NCBI GenBank assembly: GCA_023897205.1
Contig: JAHWDD010000001.1
Span: forward strand, 5,890,001 to 5,954,000
Direction: 5' to 3'
DNA: 64,000 bases
From: Exophiala sp. HKRS030
Lineage: Eukaryota; Ascomycota; Eurotiomycetes; Chaetothyriales; Herpotrichiellaceae
This document shows, in pieces, positions 33,429 through 44,130 of the stretch. The notes beneath the pieces were generated by a model that was not told the DNA's origin, searched no databases, and was given only the letters and a program-made list of their open reading frames with translations. Numbering within the stretch: the stretch's first letter is position 1; the number at the start of each line of letters is the position of its first letter. A program made the position numbers and the translations under genes.

Positions 33429-35333
33429 TTCGAAATGAACGACGTCAATATCAGTGCTGCTTCGAGAAGTTGATGCTTTAAGTCCTTAAATCAAGTGGTT
33501 CTTCAGTCTCCAGGTGTGTTTCCCGTTGGTATATCAAGGGGCGTTCTCCGAATGCGTGATGGCGCACTATATCTTGAAATTTTATACATCTGAGAGGAAT
33601 CACGGCAAAATAACCGTTCTAAGCATGCAATTTCCGCGCCAGGGGTTCGAACTTACGGCTTTGAATTGTTCGCAAAGAGCCTTATTGACGGCAGCCCGTC
33701 TGTGAGCGAAGGGCGCGTGGGGACTGGGGTATGCGACGACGGCGGGATGAACAATGCGGAGTGCCAGATGGGTCGAATGGAATGCCACAACTCCGCCCGA
33801 ATCACCGCCTACACCAAGCCTAGAATGAGCGCCGCCTCGACCGCACCATTGGACTTTCACTCCGGCGAACACCTCTCAAAGCATTGACAGCCAGATCATG
33901 TCACAACGAGACCCGGAGAATGGACAAGGGCACCAAACAAACCTGGCTTTGTAGTGGATTGTCTGTCCTCTGCCATGCTGACGAAATGGCAGATATATGA
34001 AAGACCTCTTGAGTCTCGAACCCTTGGCAAGCCAAAGGTGCGCTGCTTTTTCAACTTTATACCGGAGGATGCTCAGGATTTCACTTATCTACTGCCCAGT
34101 GCCAGGCATGCCCGACTATTCTAGCCCTTTTCAACCACCATACCCGAGTGCTCGACTTTGGACGCTTTCCATTGGGACAAGGATCATGGCATCTGGGGAG
34201 CTCGACTATGTTGCCTTCAGTCTCTACTTTCCAAGTCTGCCAGCATAAATTTGGTCGGGTCACCATTCAGAACCTCCATATTTCACCGAAACATCCAGCG
34301 AAGAGCTTGAGCATCGGCACTTCAAGTTTTGAGCGGGGCGATTTCATCTCGTCAAGGGTGCCTGTTCTCGGCATTCGCCATGGCCAATTCACGCGGCTGG
34401 TGAGGCACGGATCTCGAAATACGGCGGCAAATAAAGTCGCTATCCTCCTATTGCAGCCGACAGGAGGTTTACGGAAGGCTGGTGATCAAGCTGTTGCTCA
34501 GTCAAAGGATTAGTTGTACACTGTGATTCCCATTGTATATGAAGTGGTTTCCGTTGAATGTCAACCATTTGCGTACCTAAGTGATTGTATGGGAATGCTT
34601 TCTCTGGCAATGGATGGCTCACTCAGGCAAATTTGCATCATGTGGACATTTTCCATCTTCTGTACTCTTGCTGATAGGATCCGTATCCTTTCAAAATAGG
34701 CTTGGAACAAGAAAAAGGACACGAGAAAGCCAGCTTCAATGTGGTCCGCTGTTAAATCCACCAGAAAGCATACTCGAGGTAACTCAACTATTGCATCGAA
34801 GCATCTAGGCTCTTCCAAGCCCGGGCGGCGTCTATTTTCCTAAGGGGACGGCAGCGGGAGCGGGCGTTTCCCCACAGCCTTCTCCAGCGGGGTTATGCAC
34901 GGAGAGCTACATGTGAAAAAGTGGCCATTGGCCATTGTGGCCTGACTCTGCCTCGAGGGCATTGGTTTGGAGCAGGGGCGGGGGCGGGCGCGAGGCCGCC
35001 GTTTCCACGGGCCAAATACTTCTAAAGTCGCAAATCTAGAACGAAATGTCCGCCGCGCCGCCTGCATGCTTTGCGAGAGGTTGATTCTCCAAAGCCTCGG
35101 TGGAATTCTCTTTTCGAAGGTCGGCTTCGCTGGATCTGGAAACATGCCAACAACTGTCGTACGCGGTTACGATTCCCTTTGCATCCCACAAACTGGTTGG
35201 CCCTCGGTCGAGGGCCAAAATACAAAATGTTAACAATTCGCCTTTTCTTTGACAACTGTTTATCTCTCAAGATCCTTGAATCTTGATACAGCCAGACCGG
35301 TTTGGTACAGTTTGTCTTATTGCGACCGACAAG
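33429..35333. promoter_or_regulatory. Divergent region, dehydrogenase / CoA ligase
   Basis: About 1.9 kb, long for a divergent promoter. A GC box AGGGGCGGGGGCGGGCG lies at 34973-34989, about 350 bp before the ligase start. Several open frames up to 121 codons show no family signature. A decayed gene in the middle cannot be excluded. Confidence 0.4.
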
Positions 35334-37062
35334 ATGCCGGTCGGTTCGTCCTTCGCCGACGTCGCCATCCCCAATGTGGATATGTGGTCGCTGATGTTGG
35401 AAACAAAAAGAGATTTCCCTGAGTCTCAAGGTTTGCGCCCCATCTCCATGTTCTGCGGTGGAATACTAATTCGTCGCAGTTATCTACAAATGCTCCAGAA
35501 ATCCTGAGCGTATTTATACCCTCGAGCAGGTCAGAACCGCCGCAAGCACGTTCGGTGAAGGCCTTTACAGCCACTTTTCTTGGAAGAAAGGCGACGTGCT
35601 TTTGATATACTCTCCCAATGACGTCGACTACGGGCCAGTCATATATGGTACGCTTTACGCGGGAGGTATCGTCTCAACGGCAAATCCTGGTTACACTGTC
35701 GATGAGTTGGCTTTCCAACTCCGTGACACCGAAGCCAAGGTTTTGGTAACATCAGAGTCGCATCTTGAGAAGGCGATCGCGGCCGCGGCGCGTACGAATG
35801 TTCCAATCGAGAACATCCTCGTGCTGGGTCCTGGAAAGTCGTCCCAATTTCTCCACTGGAAACAAATCACTACATCCGGCCCTTTGGTGGGCCGCGTGCA
35901 GATAGAGCCTCAAGAGGATCTTGCCTTCCTCGTCTACAGTTCTGGTACAACCGGCCTTCCCAAGGGAGTCATGTTGACTCACCGGAATGTCATCGCGGAC
36001 CTTAGCATGCTTACGGGAGCAGTGGGACACTGGTACTCATCTGGAAGCGATAGAATACTGGGAGTTCTGCCCTTCTTCCACATTTACGGCCTAGTTGGAC
36101 TGGTCAATCAATGTCTCCTTCGAGGTATCGAGATGATCGTGGTGCCCGACTACAAATTTGAAGAGTTCCTGGGACTGGTCGAGAAACACCGAATAACCTT
36201 TACCTACGTTGCGCCTCCGGTCGTTGTACGTCTGGCACAGGATCACTTGGTCAACAAGTATGATCTCTCGAGTCTCCGCATGATTACGTGCGGTGCTGCT
36301 CCTCTGGCGACCGAGATCATACGGAAAGTCTATCAACGCTTGAAGGTCGGCATCAACCAGGCTTATGGCCTTTCCGAGACCTCGCCAATGACACACACTC
36401 AACCGTGGGATGAATGGGAGTCGTCTATAGGAAGCGTTGGTAAAATGTTTCCCAACTTGACCGCCAAGTTCGTCACTACAGATGGTGATGAGGCCAAAGC
36501 TGGGACCCCTGGAGAGCTCTGGCTCTCTGGACCGAACGTCTTCAAGGGCTACTGGAAGAACCCATCGGCTACTGCGGCCTCGGTCGCGGAACAAGATGGG
36601 CGAAGGTACCTGAAGACCGGTGATGTGGGCTACCTGGACAAAAACCACAACTTTTTCGTCACGGATCGGGTCAAAGACCAAATCAAATACAAAGGCTTCC
36701 AAGTTGCACCCAACGAACTCGAGGGTAAACTGAGCGATCATCCGCTGGTCCATGACATTGCCGTCATCGGTTCCTACGATTCCGTGGCCCATACGGAAGT
36801 TCCCAGAGCCTACATCGTCAATAGGGCCAGGGGAGGAGAAGGCTGCGACCAGGCGACAGGAGTGCCTGAAGATGAGCAGAGTTTACGAGACGCAGCCGAG
36901 ATCGTCCAGTGGTTTGCGAAACGAGTTGCCAACCACAAGCAGCTACGTGGCGGTATCAGGTTCGTGAACCAAATACCCAAAAGCGCAGCGGGCAAGATCC
37001 TGAAAAACGAGCTGAAACAAATGACGAAACTGGAGAGTGTGAGAGAGAGACCAAGGTTGTAG
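35334..37062 (+). CDS. 4-coumarate-CoA-ligase-like acyl/aryl-CoA synthetase (C-terminal PRL)
   Basis: ANL-superfamily ligase that activates a carboxylic acid to its CoA thioester with ATP. Exon 1 (35334-35430) starts MPVGSSFADVAIPN; a 49 bp intron follows; exon 2 is 35480-37062, for 559 residues in total. Motifs in order: P-loop YSSGTTGLPKGVMLTHRN near residue 185, PFFHIYGL, YGLSETSP near 345, hinge TGDVGYLD followed by DRVKDQIKYKGFQVAP near 435, and the catalytic Lys in KSAAGKILKNEL near the end. The clade is the fungal 4CL-like group, whose members use aryl-propenoic and medium-chain or branched acids. The C-terminus is RPRL; PRL is a weak PTS1 variant, so peroxisomal location is likely but not certain. 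Gateway enzyme of the putative beta-oxidation. Confidence 0.94.
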
Positions 37063-37805
37063 ATAAGACACACGCCCGGGGACATTTTTGAGTCGAGACG
37101 CGGGTTTATCAGGAGAAATGGTTCAGCGAGCTCAATGCACAACCCTGGTAACAGTTTTGAGCAGTCTTTCATCGACTTCAGTCTAGCAGCTCTCTTTTTG
37201 TCTCGGTTGCACTTGAAATTAGAGATACAGAACAAGTGGAATACTGCAGAAGACTTACAGCAAAGTCAATGACAAAGTGTCGTTTTGCACTGCAGGATGC
37301 CAAGTTTAGTTTTGAAAGCTTTGGTGGCTTCCATCTGGAGATTTAGGCATCGCCTTGACAAAGTAGGTCCTTACTTCGTCGGGGGCTGAATGCCTAATCA
37401 CCTTCCAGATATTGGCACAGGAGGGTATCACTCCTATATAAGTATCTTAGATGGTAGATTGAGAGCTCAGGGCTAGACGCGCTACTGTGTCAGAGCTGCA
37501 TGATGACAATAAAACCGCAAAGCTAAGCAGCTTCTGAGAGACCACCGATTCTAGGAACATCCCAACTGATCGGGATGGTTTTGGATCTTAGAGGCTTGAG
37601 CGGTATGGGTTGCCGCTGAGACATGATGATTTCGGGGCAAACTTTTCACGTCTTTGTTCTCTACCAAGGTCAAATCCGTAGCTAAGCTGCCTTGCCCACC
37701 TCCTCCTTTCCTCGTTAGCGATGTCTAGGAGGTGCCTGACGGTCTTGAGACTCTCCTCTGCGGACGCAACCTCACTATGGGAGTGGTTAACGACTGTTCC
37801 ATTGC
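37063..37805. other. Convergent intergenic region
   Basis: Between the stops of the CoA ligase and the transporter. No gene or repeat is recognised. Confidence 0.35.
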
Positions 37806-39540
37806 CTAAACGGTGAATCGATAGAACGTGGCGGAGTCTCCCAGCTCTCTTTCTTCGTGCTTGTTCTGCGCAGTGTACTCCGACAAAGGCTTGTGAGTGG
37901 CGTCACGACGGGCGTTCTCTCGACGGAGGTAGACCGACTGTAAAGCGCAGAGGATGATGCTAAGAGCTATCATGCCCAGCATGACGGAGTGGCCCTTGAT
38001 ATATCTTGGGCCATCCGCCTTGACGTAGATGAATCCGGACGCAATGCCACCGAGATTTCCTGGTCACCATTAGCCGTGAAATGCCTCCCCTTGGCATGAT
38101 ACGTACCGGCCGCGATTTGCATGGCTATCCCAACAGCTCGTTTGGCAGATCCACCAATATTGTTGGAGTTCCAGGCGGTGCCCATTGGCACGCAAGGATA
38201 CAAGCCGATGGTGAGAAGGTAAGTACCTGCATATTTGGCGCGGTCTTGTTTTGCCGCAATTTGCAAGATGATTCCGACCAATGCGACACACTGGAATCCG
38301 ACCATGAAGATGCCGCGAGACTGCACTCTGTCTGCAGCCCAGCCGCCGAGGATACAGAACCCGCACGCAACGACGTATGGCGGTGCCGACATGAGCTGCG
38401 CCGAAGTATTGGTGTAGCCAAGCGTGGCGACTATTGTCGGGAGGAAAAGCGCGATGCAGTAGACGGGCGTATAGACCCTAAGCAAGTCGTTAGACTCCGA
38501 CTGATTCAACTAGAAGACACTTACAAGAATGTGATGAGCATCTGGAACCAGATCTTGGGATCCTTGACGGCTTGCATGGCGAATCTTGTTCCGTATTCGC
38601 TGGCAAGGCCGTTTTCATCCTCTTTTAGCCGACGAGCTATCTCGACCTTTTCGTCCGGGCTGAGGAACTTCGAGCTCTCAGGATCATCGTGGAGTAAAAA
38701 GAAAGCTCCGACGGCTTTTTTGGCGGAGTTAGCCCTGCTGACAGCAAACGTTGGACGACCAGCTTACCGCCGACGACGGTGATGAGACCTTCGATAATGA
38801 AGATCCAAGACCATCCAGCTTTTCCCCCGACGCCATCCATCTCTACGATGGCACGCGCAAGGAAACCTCCGAAGGCCCCAGAGGCAGTGGCGGCAGAATA
38901 GAACAGTGCCTTTGGAACGGTCAGCCCACAGACCTGTGGCGAATATCCCAGCTTGTTTGTGGGTGAGAGACACTTACCATCCGAAACCCGCACTCGAACC
39001 GCCGGTACCACATTGAGATGATGAAGTTGATCCCAGGAAACAGGCCGCCTTCGGCCAGGCCCAATGCAGCCCGGGCGGCGAGAAAGCCACCGAAGTTGGT
39101 CACGAGGCCCATGAGCGTGCAAATGACTCCCCACGCAACCATGATGGAAGCGATCCAGAGCGACGGACGAACTTTCTTCAACATGATGTTGGAGATTGGC
39201 TCGACGGCGACATAGAAGGGGAAGAAGATGGCCACCGCAACCTGGCGTTGCGATCAGTATGGAATGAAGTGGAGGGAGTTTAAGCCAGACTCACGTTGTA
39301 ATCCAAGCCTTTCATGCCAAGATCTTTTTCAAGTCCCGCCAAGCGTGCGTTGCCGATATTGGCACGGTCGAGGTAGCTAAGGAGATACAAAACGGTCACG
39401 ACCGGGAGCAAGTTGCGGTCAAGCTTGCGGAGCAATTTCTTGGTCCGTTTAGGGTCAAACCTGACATCTTCGCCTGTGCCGAACTCAATCTGTTCGGGGT
39501 GGACTGTCTTCTCGGACATGTCGATATCGACTGCGGCCAT
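37806..39540 (-). CDS. MFS transporter, anion:cation symporter (allantoate/nicotinate permease-like)
   Basis: Plasma-membrane transporter of the ACS family, which imports organic anions with protons. The start at 39540 is followed by a hydrophilic N-terminus and the family motif RKLDRNLLPVVTVLYLLSYLDRANIGNARLAG. Later exons carry ISNIMLKKVRPSLWI, the ARAALGLAEGGLFPG helix, SWIFIIEG, the cytoplasmic loop FLSPDEKVEIARRLKED near 38650, YTPVYCIALFLPTIV and IGLYPCVPMGTAW. The gene ends with ATFYRFTV at 37806. Introns are visible near 39240-39290, 38930-38980, 38765, 38480-38520 and 38060-38100. The twelve-helix plan appears complete. It is the rightmost member of the cluster and the likely uptake system for the pathway acid or an aromatic anion. 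Confidence 0.93.
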
Positions 39541-39924
39541 GGTGGTCGAAACGTGGTGGGCACGCCGATGGAATAAATTGAAATGGAAAAAAGGGGCAAG
39601 GAGGTGGAACCTGAGTAAGTCTGCAGGATAAGAAGAGAAGGAGTGTGAGCGCTTTAGAAGCGGCCGGACAAGCCATATTTGTAGTGGTCAGAGTGTTAGA
39701 ACCAACTCAACACGCCAAGGGATACGAGGATTCCCCTCCAAACTCAGTCACTACACCACGAGAATACGGAGGGTGTATTCCTTCAACACATATTCGTGAC
39801 CCCCCGTGTCGCCGACTCTATCCAGTCGGAAACTTTCCAGTCGAAAAAGGAGTCTAGAACTTCTTACGCCTTAAAAACTCTTGATAACTCTCGACTCTTC
39901 ACCAATAAGGGAATTGTACTAGTA
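39541..39924. other. Transporter promoter side
   Basis: Upstream region of the leftward transporter. No gene is recognised; no site can be named. Confidence 0.3.
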
Positions 39925-39942
39925 AATAGGCGGATGACAAAA

Positions 39943-40050
39943 CTCTGGAGGCGGACCTTAGAGGCGGAACTCTGGGGGCTGACGTTTGAGGACAGACCTG
40001 GAGGCGGAGCTGGGGGTGGATCTGGGGGCGGATCTGGGGGCGGACTTCGT
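39943..40050 (+). repeat. 12-bp minisatellite, consensus near TCTGGGGGCGGA
   Basis: Eight to nine degenerate tandem units, the last ones (40007-40042) being almost identical. The array reads in frame as alternating Leu/Gly/Asp-rich peptide on one frame and Gly-Gly-Gly-Ser on another, so any coding is a side effect. It lies directly before the kinase fragment. Confidence 0.75.
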
Positions 40051-40111
40051 GGGTCAATGCCCGCCAGCGCCTTCAACTCTCAACACCACGCAATCTCTCG
40101 AGTCTAGAACC

Positions 40112-40555
40112 ATGGAGGCCTTATCTTCTGACAAATCCAATCTTGAAACAGCGAAAGACTTCTCGTTTGACCTTTGGATGCTTGGTTTCTCTAATGGCAG
40201 GAGGAATAGGCTTGTTTTCGAGCGGAAGCAGACGATCAAGGTAGCCGAACCATACCGGGGTCTGCCCGCGGAGTTTATAACCTACATGAACTACATTCGT
40301 GGACTGGATGACCAGGATAAGCCAGATTACAAGTACCTCCGGGGCTTGTTCGGTCGCCTCTTTCGCCGCAAGGGTTTCGAGCATAATAAGGTGTTCGCTT
40401 GGACGATGCGGGAGTTTGAAAGGCGGTCAAATATGAATCAGCAACGTCCTGTGCCCTGTCCTAGTGTTAGGGAGCAAAAGACGGAGCGAGCCCTTGTAGG
40501 CAGATGTGATCGAAAGAGAAGGCGTCGAAGAAGGGCTGATACGAAAGAATCATAG
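40112..40555 (+). pseudogene. Casein-kinase-1-like C-terminal fragment
   Basis: From the Met at 40112 the frame encodes about 147 residues. The segment YRGLPAEFITYMNYIRGLDD, followed by KPDYKYLRGLFGRLFRRKGF and VFAWTMREF, matches the end of the CK1 kinase domain, in which DKPDY and the terminal FDW-type motif are hallmarks. The glycine loop, catalytic HRD-type loop and DFG are absent upstream; instead there is minisatellite DNA. The tail is Arg-rich (RKRRRRRR). Without the ATP-binding lobe it cannot be an active kinase. Whether it is expressed is unknown. It is a relic or a transposed gene piece in an accessory region. Confidence 0.75.
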
Positions 40556-41808
40556 CGTGACAACGTCTTTGACTGGACGATTCGGGGAATTCCAGAGGCT
40601 GGAGCCTATCTCCCAAGAGCCGCTTACATTGAAAGATGTGGGACGGACAAGAGGCGAAGAGCAGACACCAGGAAGCCATCGGGCTGTGGAGTTCAGGTTA
40701 GGACTAAGGCAACTCGTCGAAAGAGGAAATGATATTGTGTCCTCCAACATGGGGATGGAGAGGACTATTGGCGTGCTAATAACGACTATCACTTTCATTC
40801 GTGTGCATCTGAAATTCTGTGGCCAGATCCCAGGGTCCATGCCTCCTGCGAAACTTTAGGGTGGCTGTCATCGAACATCGAGAGCCAACTATTTCGGAGG
40901 CAGCAATATCGACAGGGAGGCAGGAGGTGTGGAAGGCAAATCGTTGGCTGTTATTGCAGTAGCACACTACTGAGCAAAGGCCCATACCGTCTGTGCCGCA
41001 CTGTTCTTCAAACCTTAAATGCCTCACCGGTTGAGATCGCACGCTGACGTGGCTACTGGATCGAAGAGCCTTCCTGTCCGAGCTCCCCTCGCAGGGTGTA
41101 GGAAGAGCAGTTGTGGGCCGTATTAGCCCATCCCCTGCAAGGTGCGACTTCCCGTCGACATATCCTTGCAATCTTCATAGGGTAATAGAAAAAGTGGACC
41201 CCAAAGGGCGGGTATTCATTCCTGACTCGGAGCATCAGTGGTGGTGTATTGCAAAAGGGGCGAACGTTCAGGACGGCAGTGAAGGCGGTTAGAAGCCACT
41301 TCCCAGCTACCTGTAGAGCCAATCCTTGACATGAGGACTGTCCACCCTGGCTGGGTTTTGCAACACTTCACTTGCAACCCTTTTCTTGGGCAGGGCCATT
41401 CCATTCTGCAGCCGCTAGCGTTTACTGCATACGCTATTTACCAAGGTCATTTACGAATGCTTCAATTCTCACATATAGTCATGGCCGGACTATGCGGCAT
41501 TAGAACCTCCCAGAGAGGTAGCGGGCAGTGCTTGTTCCGTTGCCTTCGACTGTCGAATTTCATGGTTGAGAGCAGGAACCATGGACTATTTTCGAGGGAG
41601 CGTGAAGCGGAGGAGGTTACTTCCACCATCTCTGAGCCTCCCTTTCCGTAGGCTTGTACAAGAAACGCCTGAAATCGGGACAATCTTCACAACACTCCTA
41701 TCTTTGCACATTGAGACACGTGGTGTTCTCCCGCTTCTCAAATGTAATACCTTTGCTGAGTTCCTCTTCGGTGCTGCATGATCTTAGACCAAAATAACCT
41801 CCCAAAAT
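40556..41808. other. Intergenic region
   Basis: About 1.25 kb without recognisable gene. Frames on both strands up to 131 codons overlap each other and show no family signature. Confidence 0.35.
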
Positions 41809-43217
41809 ATGGTACCTCGTAATACTAGATTCTTGACCTTTCTGCCAGTTCTCATCGCCTTATATGTCGCTTTTCCTGGACATGGGCCTCGTTATCTAAA
41901 CAGGTACGACGCTATTTGGCCTCAGCACAACACTCACATCACCGTGATGCAAGGGGACTTTGAACTAAGCAAATCACAGCTAGTATTACTTCGGTCAACA
42001 CTACCTCCGAGGGGAAGGAGTTAACGGACTCTGATACATTTCGCATTTGGTTCGTCAACAACCTCGGAGGCGTCAACCGTGTCAACGTATATATCACAGG
42101 AAGTGATCCGAACAATAACCCAGTTGTCTTACAGTCTAACGGACAATGGTACTATGCAACGACCGATGGCTCTTCTGTTCCGACGGTGATCCCGTCAGAT
42201 CTCATCACAATTCCCCTTCAAACTAGCAATCAGATAACAGACATTACGCTTCCGACCGATATCACCGCTGGAAGGGTTTGGGTCGCTGAAGGAGACCTTA
42301 CTTTTGCTTGTATTAAGAGCGCTGCCGGGGGTGTGTCGTTAGTCGAGCCGTCTGCTACCGATAACTCCAACACAGACACACAATAGGGATTTGTAAAATT
42401 TACATACTCTAAGGCTGGCGGTATATGGGCTGATATTAGCAACGTTGACTTCGTCGGGCTGGCCCTGGGCATATCGTTAAAAGGTTCAGATAACGAGAAT
42501 GGTTGGTCCACGTCACAGCTGGGTGGCTTGCAAGGAGGCGCGATGCAGGGGATCTGCGATGGTCTTGCAATTCAAAGCTCGATCGACGGTTACCCTTGGA
42601 GAGATCTCTGTATCCAAGGCTCCCAAGGTAACTTTGTCCGTGTACTCTCTCCGAACAGCTACATCCAACTGCAGCCTAACGCATTCTCGGACTACTGGAC
42701 CTACCATGTGGATAAAGTCTGGTCGAGATATTCTGTCGAAACCCTAGTCATCAACACTCAGTCCAGCGAGCTGGGCAACATCTCCTGTATTGTTGAGGGC
42801 GACTTGCTTATTTGCTTAAATAATATTGGCACCGACCATAAGGGAGACATCATCAGCGCCAGTTTGACTAGGCCGTCTTCAAAGGATATCTTTAGCTACA
42901 GCACTGGTCCTTTCACTGTCTCCCCATCTACTAGCGACCTACTCAAATCAATTATTCCTCGTCGTTGTGCGGCATTTAACCGTTCAACGCCCCTCGCAGA
43001 TAATGAAAACATGCAGCCTAACGGTCCTAGGTCCTTATCCTACCCGCCGGCCCAACAGAACCCACCGATAGGGGGCGAGGATTTTAGGACGGTGGGTTCC
43101 GTCAATTCATCTTTGTCCTGTTCACGCTCAAAACTAGGCTGCGCAACAGGTCAGACTTATCCTGCAGGGTTAGGATTAGGATCAGGATCAGATTGGGTTT
43201 TGGGTTATACTCCCTAA
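41809..43217 (+). pseudogene. GH64-type beta-1,3-glucanase-like gene with one in-frame stop
   Basis: A possible signal-peptide exon starts at 41809 (FLTFLPVLIALYVAF). A second exon, from about 41980, gives FRIWFVNNLGGVNRVNVYIT and continues as one long frame to 43217 except for a single TAG at 42384-42386. Downstream segments such as WADISNVDFVGLALGISL and GGLQGGAMQGICDGL are typical of GH64/thaumatin-like glucanases, secreted enzymes cleaving beta-1,3-glucan. The splice joining signal peptide and body is not in frame with the most obvious sites (GTACG at 41906, CACAG before 41981), a possible second defect. The end is Gly/Ser-rich. An AT-rich tract begins right after the stop. If the lost codon was TGG, the change is G to A in a RIP-type context. 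Confidence 0.72.
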
Positions 43218-44130
43218 TCCGTTAGATCGAATTGAACAGATATAACTAACTAACTACTCACAAAGTATAACGCACCTCTCATTAGGAAGTAATGAGCTTC
43301 TAACTTTATTAAGTAATGACTAAAGCTTTAGACATATTTCTTTTATTAATATAACTATATAAGGACTTAATGTAAAGATCCTAACATAATTTAGGTATAG
43401 TTTATACTAGTAAAGAATATAGTTATAAAATATAGTGTAATAAATATAGATATCTATAATTTTAATAAGAATAAATTTATAATGAGTATAATCTTAATAA
43501 ATATTATTATGATAAGTATTAAAAGGTGCTTAGGCATTAAGCTAGTCTAGCCTAGTAATTAGAAATAAATAATAATGATTTAAGGCGTTAATATATTAGG
43601 CTAAATAGTTTTACTATTTATTATTATTTTAGGTAAATATTATCTCTTTACTTAATACTAAAATAGTACTCTTCTATATAACTATTAACTACATTAACTA
43701 TTCTAAGTTAAAAATGTTAACCAGTTAACCCGTGTAAGGCTGAGTACACTGCGTAAGGCTAAGCATGATAAGACTATTAATTTATAATTAATAGTTTATT
43801 CTGTTCTAAAGCCTTCTATATAGACTCTTCTTTACGTCTATATAAGGAGATCTTTACCCCCCTTTATGAGCTTTCACTCCTTAAGCTCTCTAAGTCCTTA
43901 TTTAGCTATCACTTAGCTAGTCATTCATTAATAAACGCCTATTACGCTATACCCTTCCTTATTACGATATGATCTAGTTCTCTTAATAATAACTAGATTA
44001 TCATTATATTTTCTAATGACTAAATTATAAATAAGAGAGATCTAAAATAGATTTAACACTTTAATTAGTATATAAAACTATAAATAATAAATATTCTTTC
44101 TTTAAATAAATTAAAATAATATTAAATAGT
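43218..44130. other. Strongly AT-rich tract
   Basis: Composed mostly of TA, TTA and ATA strings with short GC islands near 43720-43760 and 43850-43900. No open frame of note. Consistent with a heavily RIP-mutated repeat; the parent element is not recognisable. Confidence 0.7.

Noticed and set aside
36091..36792. 233-codon minus-strand frame
   Set aside because: Antisense shadow of the CoA ligase, whose ANL motifs are unambiguous on the plus strand.
26719..37062. Resemblance to host-selective toxin loci with peroxisomal ligase and hydratase genes
   Set aside because: The gene set differs: a thiolase, HIBADH-like enzyme, OsmC and importer indicate catabolism, and no toxin-specific gene is recognised.
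39864..40076. Proline-rich minus-strand frame
   Set aside because: It is only the translation of the 12-bp minisatellite.
43161..43200. Telomere-like string (GGGTTAGGATTAGGATCAGG)
   Set aside because: Not TTAGGG repeats; it is an in-frame Gly/Ser codon run at the end of the GH64-like gene, followed by ordinary AT-rich DNA.
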